Of a stretch of DNA of 6,110 nucleotides, positions 1-6,110 are shown in pieces. The translations under genes were made by a program, and so were the position numbers. The number at the start of each line of letters is the position of its first letter. Positions within the stretch are counted from its first letter, which is position 1. The notes under the pieces are model-generated. The model was not told the DNA's origin, ran no database searches, and was given only the letters and a program-made list of their open reading frames with translations. Origin of the DNA: an uncultured Erysipelotrichaceae bacterium (lineage in GTDB: Bacteria; Bacillota_I; Bacilli_A; Erysipelotrichales; Coprobacillaceae); the NCBI GenBank assembly GCA_900550005.1, contig URQL01000108.1, forward strand, positions 1 to 6,110, written 5' to 3'.

Positions 1-1160
1 CAATGGATGCTCCTATAGCATAAGGTAATCCACATCCCATTGCACCAAAACCTCCACCTATATGTATTCTTCCTTCATTACCCTTTAAATGAAATGATTG
101 TGCAGCCCAACATTGATTCATTCCCACATCTACTGCAATAATTGGGTTAGCAGGTAATAATGAGGAAATCTTTTTTATTACAATATTACCTGGTTGAATA
201 TCATATTCATCTAAAATTTTCTTTGCTTCCATACATTGACTTTTCCAATTAGAAAAATCAGAAACATCTTCATTTAATAAAATTCTTAAAAAATCTCGTG
301 CATCAGTATGATATTTTTTTTCATTCTTTTTTATATCTCTACTTAATTCATATTCATCAATATCTGCTCTCACTAAATCAGCTTTAGGTGCAAATTTTTC
401 TGTATTCTTACCAACTTGTCGAATTCCTAATCTTGCACCAATTGAAATTACTAAATCACATTCATTTAATATCATATTAGCAATTCTATTTCCATGAGTC
501 CCTATAAAACCAATATGGAATTCATCTTGTGCTAAATCAACACCATTCATTGTAGTTAGTACTGGAATATTTGTTTTTCTTAAAAATTCATGTAACATTT
601 CTACTGCATCAGCAGATCTTACTCCATTACCTACTAATAACACTGGCTTGTTGTATGTCGAGTGGAAAATCAATGATAACCCCTCCTTTTCTTCCTAAAT
701 TTGCAATATTATATGCTCTAGTCACAATATCTGAAAATCCTTCGCTACTATTAGCTGTTACTGAATACTTTGATATATTTCTAGTCATAGATACTAAATC
801 CATTTCTTGAAATCCATTTTGTCGAATTCCTGAAAATCCCTTCATTTCATTTGTTGGCACATTACCACAAATTCCCATTAAAGGAATGCTATCAAACCAT
901 GCGTCTGCTAATCCACTAAGTCCATTAATTGCACCTGGCCCTGAAGTCGTAAAATAGACTCCCATCTTACCATTTGTTCTAGCATAACCAACAGCTGCAA
1001 ATGCACATCCTTGTTCGTTATAACAAACATGCATTTTTATCTCATCTTTACGTTTATACAATGCATCCATAAATGGAACAATATATCCACCTGCATATCC
1101 AAAAATATCTGTTACGCCTTTTGATATAAGATAATCTACCAAAAACTCTGAACAGTTCAT
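1..1160 (-). pseudogene. Acetolactate-synthase-like thiamine-diphosphate enzyme, frameshifted and cut by the window edge
   Basis: The protein resembles large-subunit acetolactate synthases, which use thiamine diphosphate (ThDP) to decarboxylate pyruvate and join the two-carbon unit to an acceptor. The N-terminal pyrimidine-binding domain (residues 1-170) has NEQGCAFAA with the catalytic Glu at 49, TSGPGAIN at 72-79, GFQEMD at 116-121 and IIDFPLDIQ at 162-170. Reading then hits a stop at 627-629. A second frame (649 down to 2) continues with KPVLLVGNGV, the central domain, and VDVGMNQCWAAQ with GGGFGAMGCGLP, the start of the ThDP domain, which runs off the window. The roughly 40-residue linker normal between these domains is absent, so a deletion with frameshift near 645-655 broke the gene, or the assembly is wrong. 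The ATG at 1160 is preferred over the one at 1178 because GGGGGAATAAG precedes it; it lies one base after the SDR stop, so the genes are probably co-transcribed. The true substrate is unknown; a sugar or alditol precursor role is inferred from the neighbours. Confidence 0.8.
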
Positions 1161-1161
1161 C

Positions 1162-1791
1162 TTATTCCCCCAATTCATTACTATTTATTAATAATTCTAC
1201 ATTTTGTTTTCTTACTATTACATGTGAACCTGATGGGTAATCTTGGCTCACTGCTTTCATAACTACTTTTGCAAAATCATCTGGATCTAATAATGTATTT
1301 TGATCTTCATCAGGATATAAACTTTTTCTCATTTTTGTTTTCGTTCTACCTGGTGAAATAACTACTGAATACAAGCCATCATCAGCCCAACATTTTGTTG
1401 CCATAACAACTGCTGCTTTTGTAGCACAATATTCGCTCCATGTTCCATGAACTTCAACTGCAGCTGCTGATCCAATATTTATAATTTTTAAATTTTGATT
1501 ATATTTAAGTGCAATCTCAGTACAATAAAAAGTTCCACTTAAATTAATATCAATATGTTTTTTTGTATTTTGTAAATTTCCCTCTTTAATTGACATTGGA
1601 ACAACATACCCAGCATTATTAATTAAAATATCTGGTTTAAATGATGAAATTACTTTTTCTATACTTTCACAATCTGTAACATCCATCTCTAATCTAGTGG
1701 GAGCTAAAACATCATAATTAGCTTGTTCTAGTAAATGTTTAATTGCTTGAGCAATTCCCCCACTACCACCAGTAATTAAAACCTTTTTCAT
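1162..1791 (-). CDS. Short-chain dehydrogenase/reductase (SDR), possible alditol-phosphate-forming reductase
   Basis: A classical SDR of 209 residues, slightly short of the usual 230-250. It has the NAD(P)-binding turn TGGSGGIA at 7-14 (the usual final Gly is Ala), DVT at 37-39, NNAG at 58-61, a catalytic Ser near 108 in GSAAA, the catalytic YCATK at 121-125 and the SPGR loop at 146-149. These residues support an active cytosolic oxidoreductase. Its start overlaps the stop of the cytidylyltransferase by one base (TAATG), with GAAGGG upstream, and the thiamine-diphosphate enzyme begins one base after its own stop, so the three look translationally coupled. In Haemophilus Bcs1/Acs1 an IspD-like domain is fused to an SDR domain that reduces ribulose 5-phosphate, giving CDP-ribitol. 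This split pair may do the same or use a related keto-sugar phosphate. The fold is certain; the substrate is inferred only from context. Confidence 0.9.
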   Translation of the reverse strand: MKKVLITGGSGGIAQAIKHLLEQANYDVLAPTRLEMDVTDCESIEKVISSFKPDILINNAGYVVPMSIKEGNLQNTKKHIDINLSGTFYCTEIALKYNQNLKIINIGSAAAVEVHGTWSEYCATKAAVVMATKCWADDGLYSVVISPGRTKTKMRKSLYPDEDQNTLLDPDDFAKVVMKAVSQDYPSGSHVIVRKQNVELLINSNELGE

Positions 1792-2399
1792 TAAATAAGC
1801 CCTTCTTTCTTTTGACGTTGATAAATAGATTCAATTATATCTAAATCACCTGGATATGTAACTTTAAATAAGTTATTATCTGTTTCAATGAAATAAGGTG
1901 AAACATTATGAAATTCAAACATAGCTCGCGTCTCATCTGTCATATCCAAAAACTTACCACTTTCATAAGCTTCTAATAACATCTTATAATCAAAAGCTTG
2001 TGGTGTAAGTAAATCATATAAATCATTTCTATTTATATATCTTCCATCTCTATAAATAACTGTATTTACTAATGGACGTACAAAAGATACTGAAGAATGT
2101 TTATCTTCTAACAACTCTAATATTTGCGATTTCGTTACCATAGGTCTTGCTGCTTCTAATATAATTACTCTATCTGTATCTTCTGGAAGAGCTCTTAATC
2201 CATTTAATACTGATATAGTTCTAGTTTCTCCTCCAGTTACTTCTTTACCTACTACAGCAATTCGTTCTTTTGGTAATATCTCTAAAAGTAATTCATAAGG
2301 ATATTGCCATAACTGTTTACCATGAAACATCAAATCTTGCTTTTTTCCTTTATATCTACTTCCTTTTCCTGCTGCTAATAAAATTGCAGAATATTTCAT
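1791..2399 (-). CDS. IspD/TarI-like cytidylyltransferase (probable CDP-alditol synthesis)
   Basis: A nucleotidyltransferase of the IspD family that would join CMP from CTP to a polyol phosphate. Seen in order: the CTP-binding AAGKGSR at 9-15 followed by KKQ at 19-21, GGETRTISVLNGL at 56-68, EAARP at 82-86, R124 with TPQAF at 132-136, TDE at 154-156, and FKVTYPGDLDI at 178-188 with the expected Lys 179. At 202 residues it is shorter than the usual 225-240, mainly before the GGETR motif, and Glu 82 replaces the usual Asp of DAARP. The start is well supported: GAGGTG lies five bases before ATG. It overlaps the SDR gene by one base. Placement beside an SDR and licD in a surface-polysaccharide locus argues for a CDP-ribitol-like product rather than methylerythritol for isoprenoids. 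A TarI-like role is plausible, but the TarJ-type alcohol dehydrogenase is not seen, so no symbol is assigned. Confidence 0.9.
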   Translation of the reverse strand: MKYSAILLAAGKGSRYKGKKQDLMFHGKQLWQYPYELLLEILPKERIAVVGKEVTGGETRTISVLNGLRALPEDTDRVIILEAARPMVTKSQILELLEDKHSSVSFVRPLVNTVIYRDGRYINRNDLYDLLTPQAFDYKMLLEAYESGKFLDMTDETRAMFEFHNVSPYFIETDNNLFKVTYPGDLDIIESIYQRQKKEGLI

Positions 2400-2428
2400 T
2401 TTATCACCTCATCTAATAATTAAAAATT

Positions 2429-2457
2429 TATATAGTTAACTCTTAAACAATTAGCAA
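2429..2457 (-). promoter_or_regulatory. Candidate promoter for the cytidylyltransferase-SDR-ThDP enzyme group
   Basis: On the minus strand TTGCTA (2457-2452) is followed after 17 bases by TATATA (2434-2429), with an overlapping TATAAA two bases further on. A start near 2422 would leave a leader of about 20 bases that includes the GAGGTG ribosome binding site. The gap between licD and the cytidylyltransferase is the only sizeable one downstream of the flippase, which fits an internal promoter. The sequence is AT-rich and such matches arise by chance, so this is tentative. Confidence 0.35.
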
Positions 2458-2476
2458 TGGACATAATTTAATGTTG

Positions 2477-3331
2477 CTATTTAAATCTCTTATATATCTT
2501 ATAATCATGATGTGGAGCTCTACATTCCACTGGAGGCAATTCCATATAATTGCCATATTGATTTTTTAGAACAATATCATAATTTAATAAAACATTCAAA
2601 TTTAAGCACTCAAAATCATGCTTAATAATTTTTAAATGTCCTTGTTCATCAAAAATATCATTTCGCTCATTTAGAAATGGCGATTTTGATTCCCAACAAA
2701 CACACCCAACATACTTACAAGTAGGCGAAATATATTTAGTAACATATTGTCGGTATTTACGTTCCAAAATCACCCAAAATTTACCTTTATATATAATATG
2801 TAATAATTTGGAAATTATTTTTTTTATAAACGAATTAATAACACTGGTTCTACTATTTGGATTTATATAAATATCATACAAATTATTCATTCTTACCATT
2901 TTTTTTGCTAAATTTAAAGATTGTTTCTTAGTTTCACCATATCCTTCAATAGGATAAATATCAACAAATATCCCAATATCAAACATAGCTTGATGTGGGT
3001 CAGTATTAATATACTCAAAATCAAAATTTGCAAATCTCGGAATATTGTAAGAATAATTTTCAGTATTACTTCGATCACATAATCTATAGGGATATAATTC
3101 TTCTATATGTGTTTTACAATATTCTACAAATTTATCTAAATCTTCTCTAGCCATCCAAATATCAAGGTCATCGTCCCAAGGAATAAAACCATTATGTCTT
3201 ATCGCTCCAATCAATGATCCATAAGCCAAACTATATTTGATATTTAAACAATTACATATCTCATCTATTTTAAGAACTACATTCAACATTTCACTTTGAA
3301 TTTCTTTCAAAGTAAGTTCTTGCTTTTCCAT
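2477..3331 (-). CDS. licD: LicD-family phosphotransferase
   Basis: LicD-family enzymes transfer a phospho-substituent from a CDP-activated donor (phosphocholine in pneumococcal LicD; ribitol 5-phosphate in human fukutin and FKRP) onto a glycan. The 284-residue protein has the family signature at 37-58: YGSLIGAIRH, then GFIPWDDDLDI, whose acidic cluster at 53-57 is expected to bind metal and the donor phosphate. DIYPIEG at 124-130 and the C-terminal YGNYMELPP at 259-267 followed by HHDY at 274-277 are also typical. No signal peptide or clear membrane span is present, so it probably works on the cytoplasmic face before export. The start is supported by AGGAGAGG eight bases upstream, inside the end of the flippase gene six bases away. 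No choline uptake or activation genes are present, and the next genes make a CDP-polyol-like donor, so phospho-alditol transfer is inferred. The family is near certain; the donor is not. Confidence 0.95.
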   Translation of the reverse strand: MEKQELTLKEIQSEMLNVVLKIDEICNCLNIKYSLAYGSLIGAIRHNGFIPWDDDLDIWMAREDLDKFVEYCKTHIEELYPYRLCDRSNTENYSYNIPRFANFDFEYINTDPHQAMFDIGIFVDIYPIEGYGETKKQSLNLAKKMVRMNNLYDIYINPNSRTSVINSFIKKIISKLLHIIYKGKFWVILERKYRQYVTKYISPTCKYVGCVCWESKSPFLNERNDIFDEQGHLKIIKHDFECLNLNVLLNYDIVLKNQYGNYMELPPVECRAPHHDYKIYKRFK

Positions 3332-3337
3332 ATACTA

Positions 3338-4777
3338 TCATCCTCTCCTTAACATTTTCTTATAAACTGAATACACAAAAGGTTCTTTAGTAACTAATAA
3401 AACCATAAAATATGAAATAATTGCTAAAATAACCTGTAATGAGATCATCATTAAAGAATAATTATTATTCAATTTAAAAATAAATAAAATCACTGACATG
3501 ACTGCCAATGATATGAATTCTGTAAATAATGTTTTTTTCAACATTTCATAATTTAATTTAAAATATGAATGTGATAATAAAATATAGATAAATGCCACAA
3601 TTAATTCACTTACTATTGATGCTATAGCAGCACCATTTTCCTGATAGACAGGAATAAGAATTCCATTTCCAATAAGATTTACAATTGCCCCCAATCCAAC
3701 TGCTAAAATCATTTTCTTTTCATTTCCTGTTACCAACAATACTCTTGACCCCAATAAATAACCAATCGGTGATATACAAATAGCAAAAATTAGTATTTTT
3801 AAAACTTCAGATGATCTAATATATGCTTCACCATAAATAGTAGTAATCACTGGATTACCTATAAAATTAATTCCAATAATTATTGGTAAAGATAAAATTA
3901 AAATAATAGAAAGTGTTTTAGTTAACAAATCATTAAATTCCTGCATCCTTTGATCTTTATAATATAATGCTATCCTAGGAACAAGAACCATTGTAAAAGT
4001 GTTAATAACTTGTAAGAGTATCTTTTGAATTTTCATGCCATAAGAATAATAAGTTACTACTTCTTTTTCGCACATTAAACCTAGCATAGTAATATCAACC
4101 ATTGAATAAATTTCAATTGCCAAATTAACTACAACTAAATACATAATTGATTTCATATGTCTTTTTAAATTTAAATTTTTAAATTCTAACTGCGCATATT
4201 TTCTCGAACTGATAACATTCAATATATAATTACCTGCTGTTCCAACAACAGTAATAATTGCATAAATTAAATAATCTCCACTATCTCTAACAAAAAGAAC
4301 TAAAAGAACTAATGATAAACATTTAAATATAAAATTTCTTATCGATATATAATCAAATTTTTCTAACCCATCAAATAACCAAGAATTATTTAAAAAGTTC
4401 AGTGCTATTGCAATACCAGTAATAAGAAAAAAGATAATATTCTCTCTATATGCAGGAACAATAAAAATAATTAGATTATATAATACTAAGAAAAAACAAG
4501 TTGAAATCGTATTTATAACCATCAACTCGCTATATAACTTATTCAATTCTTGCTGATTATTTCTAGCTTTTGATATTTCTCTTAATCCATAAGTAGGAAT
4601 ACCTAAAAAAGAAAAAATAACAAAATAAGAAGCTAGATTTCTTGCCGTCTCTATTTGTCCGATATCAGCAGGAAATAAAATTCGAGCAACATATATACCT
4701 GTAATAAATGGAAATACCACATTTAATACATTATATATTAAATAGAAAATTGAATTTTTAGTTAGTGATTTTTCCAT
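3338..4777 (-). CDS. wzx: Wzx-type polysaccharide flippase (PST/MATE-like)
   Basis: A 479-residue polytopic protein with about 14 hydrophobic segments, matching the size and topology of PST-family flippases that move undecaprenyl-linked repeat units across the cytoplasmic membrane. The N-terminus is characteristic: a first span from about residue 10 to 29, ARILFPADIGQIE at 31-43, and LGIPTYGLREISKA at 58-71, the conserved first cytoplasmic region of the family. The ATG is preceded by AAGGGGGG with a five-base gap, a strong ribosome binding site. Its stop lies six bases before the licD start, and the licD ribosome binding site sits in its last codons, so the two are co-transcribed. The gene appears intact, in contrast to the polymerase upstream. 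A teichoic-acid-like or capsule substrate is inferred from the neighbours; the protein alone does not show it. Confidence 0.92.
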   Translation of the reverse strand: MEKSLTKNSIFYLIYNVLNVVFPFITGIYVARILFPADIGQIETARNLASYFVIFSFLGIPTYGLREISKARNNQQELNKLYSELMVINTISTCFFLVLYNLIIFIVPAYRENIIFFLITGIAIALNFLNNSWLFDGLEKFDYISIRNFIFKCLSLVLLVLFVRDSGDYLIYAIITVVGTAGNYILNVISSRKYAQLEFKNLNLKRHMKSIMYLVVVNLAIEIYSMVDITMLGLMCEKEVVTYYSYGMKIQKILLQVINTFTMVLVPRIALYYKDQRMQEFNDLLTKTLSIILILSLPIIIGINFIGNPVITTIYGEAYIRSSEVLKILIFAICISPIGYLLGSRVLLVTGNEKKMILAVGLGAIVNLIGNGILIPVYQENGAAIASIVSELIVAFIYILLSHSYFKLNYEMLKKTLFTEFISLAVMSVILFIFKLNNNYSLMMISLQVILAIISYFMVLLVTKEPFVYSVYKKMLRRG

Positions 4778-4797
4778 TTTATCCCCCCTTCTTTTCT

Positions 4798-4826
4798 AAT
4801 TTAGTGCACACTCAAAAGACTTTCAA
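4798..4826 (-). promoter_or_regulatory. Candidate promoter for the flippase-licD genes
   Basis: On the minus strand TTGAAA (4826-4821) is followed, after exactly 17 bases, by TAAATT (4803-4798). These match five of six and four of six bases of the vegetative consensus. Transcription would begin near 4791, leaving a short leader that contains the GGGGGG ribosome binding site of the flippase. The spacing is ideal but the -10 box is imperfect and the leader unusually short, so confidence is modest. Confidence 0.4.
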
Positions 4827-4833
4827 AACTAAT

Positions 4834-4849
4834 AAAAAGCGCTCTTTTT
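4834..4849 (-). terminator. Weak terminator-like hairpin
   Basis: AAAAAG and CTTTTT form a six-base-pair stem around a four-base loop, read on the minus strand as AAAAAG-AGCG-CTTTTT. It directly follows the stop codon of the orphan open stretch and precedes the candidate flippase promoter, a sensible place for a terminator. The stem has only one G-C pair and the T run is part of the stem, so it would be a poor intrinsic terminator. Confidence 0.25.
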
Positions 4850-5022
4850 TACCACTTTTTACTTAGCTTTTTCTCTTCTTGTAGCTCGGTCTGCTCATTT
4901 TTTAATGCTCTCATTTTCCCTACGGCAAATAAGAAAATCAAATGGTTATTAATTTTTAAAATTTTTCTTTTCAATTTTCTTAATTTTTCGACTTTATACA
5001 ATTTACATATAATAAAAAATAA
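4849..5022 (-). other. Orphan open stretch after the polymerase, possible gene remnant
   Basis: After the polymerase stop, the same frame stays open for 57 codons and ends at TAA (4851-4849). It would encode a very basic stretch (KLRKLKRKILK), a short hydrophobic patch (HLIFLFAVG) and a charged tail ending TELQEEKKLSKKW. Only one in-frame ATG is present, at 4914, leaving 21 codons, and no good ribosome binding site precedes it. The charge pattern would suit the C-terminal tail of a membrane-associated glycosyltransferase whose body has been lost, but no family motif is visible. It may equally be chance in AT-rich sequence, so it is not called as a gene. Confidence 0.25.
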
Positions 5023-5979
5023 TCAATGTTTTATAATGATTTTAGGTATTTGGTTTTGTAAAGATGGAAATATACCAAAAATTAAACAATAAACTAATAC
5101 AAATGAATATCCAGAATACCATATCATATCGGAAAATATCGAAAAAGCAAATAACAATGATAAAATAGAAAAACCAATTATTTTATTTGAAATATCTACC
5201 ATTTTAACATTAACAAAAACAAAATAAATTATGAAATAAATAATATAATTGAAAAGCATTCCGAAATATTTAAAATTCACATAAACATTTGCATACATTG
5301 TACTTGTTGTAAATGCATTAACTATCAAATTTGGGGTATTGATTCCATGATTAAACATCCTTTTAGATAAAAAATCAGGAATTATGCTATATAAAAATCC
5401 TAAAAAAGAATAATCATATGAGAAATTAATAATGTTATAATTTAAATTTCGCAATGAACAAACAATATATTCTTCCACCCAAAAAAATGGTGCAAAAAGA
5501 CTATAACGGTTATATGAAATTTGGGAATGATATAAAATTATATGAGAATCATTCCAACTATAACCACTACGTATATTTCCTAAAATACCAAATAACCATG
5601 AAACAATTATTAGCATAACCAAAACAACAAATATATGTTTTATTTTAATTTTTTTATCAAACAATGATAAAATTATAATAATTGAAGTTACAAATAGTAA
5701 TATACCTCTTGAAAAAATAAGTATAAAATAAGCAATTGCAAACAATGACTTAATTAAATCTTTTTTATTCTTAAATATGGTGTACTGAAAACCATGTATC
5801 AATACAAAGTAACAACTGATAGTGACAATAAAAACATGAAGCGTAGGAATCCCAAAATTGCTATATTCAGATCCACTAAATAATGGAACTGATTTGCAAT
5901 ATAAAAATTCAAGAAAATACAAAAAAAGTAATAATACTAAAATTAATGGATTATCATTAATTTTTCTTATTCTTATTAT
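5023..5979 (-). pseudogene. wzy: Wzy-type oligosaccharide repeat-unit polymerase, 5'-truncated
   Basis: Wzy polymerases link lipid-carried repeat units on the outer face of the membrane. The surviving part is strongly hydrophobic, with roughly eight spans, and shows family-typical features. Numbering from a TTG at 5922, these are VPLF at 12-15 and FGIPTLH at 23-29, then SRG at 71-73 and GNIRSG at 115-120. In full-length members (about 400 residues) the SRG motif lies near the middle, so around 80-120 N-terminal residues are missing. The frame is open from just beyond 5979, reading KIIRIRKINDNPLILVLLL before the TTG, but contains no ATG or GTG start in that stretch, and no ribosome binding site precedes the TTG. 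Upstream sequence belongs to a different gene with different base composition. The gene is therefore probably a remnant left by a deletion or recombination, unless a short product from TTG retains function. It would be the polymerase partner of the downstream flippase. Confidence 0.7.
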
Positions 5980-5980
5980 T

Positions 5981-6110
5981 TTATTTTTCGTCTTCTTTTA
6001 CAACTTCTCGTTTTACTCTGTCAGCAATCTCTTTCTGAATATCTGCAATAAATGTTTCCAGATTCTTCTGTCCTTCATCTCCTGCAAAACGGCTTCTTAC
6101 TGATACGAGA
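5981..6110 (-). CDS. thrS: Threonyl-tRNA synthetase, C-terminal end only (partial)
   Basis: Only the last 42 codons and the TAA (5983-5981) lie in the window; the rest extends beyond the right edge. The peptide includes VSVRSRFAGDEGQ, then LETFIADIQKEIADRVKRE and a charged tail ending KEDEK. This resembles the end of class II threonyl-tRNA synthetases: the last strand of the anticodon-binding domain (VxVRxRxxxDxG) followed by a final helix of the form FIxxIxxEIxxR. The enzyme charges tRNA-Thr in the cytosol. The segment is 36% G+C (47 of 130 bases), clearly richer than the polymerase next to it, as expected for a core gene beside an acquired locus. The call rests on recall of the family C-terminus over a short stretch. 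No terminator is visible between its stop and the polymerase remnant. Confidence 0.8.
   Translation of the reverse strand, partial: LVSVRSRFAGDEGQKNLETFIADIQKEIADRVKREVVKEDEK

Noticed and set aside
627..660. Programmed ribosomal frameshift in the thiamine-diphosphate enzyme
   Set aside because: No convincing slippery heptamer or downstream structure was seen at the join, and the interdomain linker is missing, which a programmed shift would not explain.
571..810. Plus-strand open frame of 79 codons
   Set aside because: It lies opposite the conserved thiamine-diphosphate enzyme, spanning its break, and its translation has no recognisable features. It is an antisense shadow.
2452..2479. Inverted repeat TAGCAA...TTGCTA at the end of licD
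   Set aside because: Six base pairs around a 16-base loop with no following T run on the minus strand, overlapping the licD stop and a candidate -35 box. It is too weak to call a terminator or operator.
4912..4914. A 21-codon small gene starting at this ATG
   Set aside because: No usable ribosome binding site precedes it and the frame is open well upstream, so it looks like part of a longer remnant or chance.
5858..6103. Plus-strand open frame of 81 codons
   Set aside because: It runs antisense to both the polymerase remnant and the thrS end, crossing the junction between them. Its hydrophobic look reflects AT-rich membrane-protein coding on the other strand.

Overview
The window is AT-rich and every credible gene lies on the minus strand. 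AGGAGG-type ribosome binding sites, tight gene packing and the protein families point to a low-GC Firmicute, perhaps a gut clostridial or related lineage; this is an inference from style, not a match to a named genome. The content is part of a cell-surface polysaccharide (capsule or teichoic-acid-like) locus abutting a housekeeping gene.

In transcription order (high to low coordinates): the last 42 codons of what looks like threonyl-tRNA synthetase (5981-6110); immediately after its stop, the C-terminal two thirds of a Wzy-type polysaccharide polymerase with no proper start (5023 to about 5979); a 245-base gap (4778-5022) holding an orphan open stretch, a weak hairpin and a candidate promoter; a full-length Wzx/PST flippase (3338-4777); a LicD-family phosphotransferase (2477-3331); a 77-base gap with a candidate promoter; an IspD/TarI-like cytidylyltransferase (1791-2399); a short-chain dehydrogenase/reductase (1162-1791); and an acetolactate-synthase-like thiamine-diphosphate enzyme (1160 down to the window edge) broken by a deletion plus frameshift near 650.

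The coherent idea is a CDP-activated alditol-phosphate branch. An IspD-like cytidylyltransferase and an SDR reductase together resemble the two halves of the Haemophilus Bcs1/Acs1 CDP-ribitol synthase, and a LicD-family enzyme (the family that includes human fukutin and FKRP, which use CDP-ribitol) would transfer the phospho-alditol to a glycan exported by the flippase. The thiamine-diphosphate enzyme is an unusual partner that could lengthen or branch the precursor carbon skeleton, but here it is disrupted.

Two genes carry damage: the polymerase has lost its N-terminal part exactly where it meets the thrS end, and the thiamine-diphosphate enzyme has lost its interdomain linker and its frame. 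The locus therefore looks partly decayed or recently rearranged, unless the breaks are assembly errors. No tRNA, rRNA, CRISPR array, transposase or complete insertion sequence was recognised.
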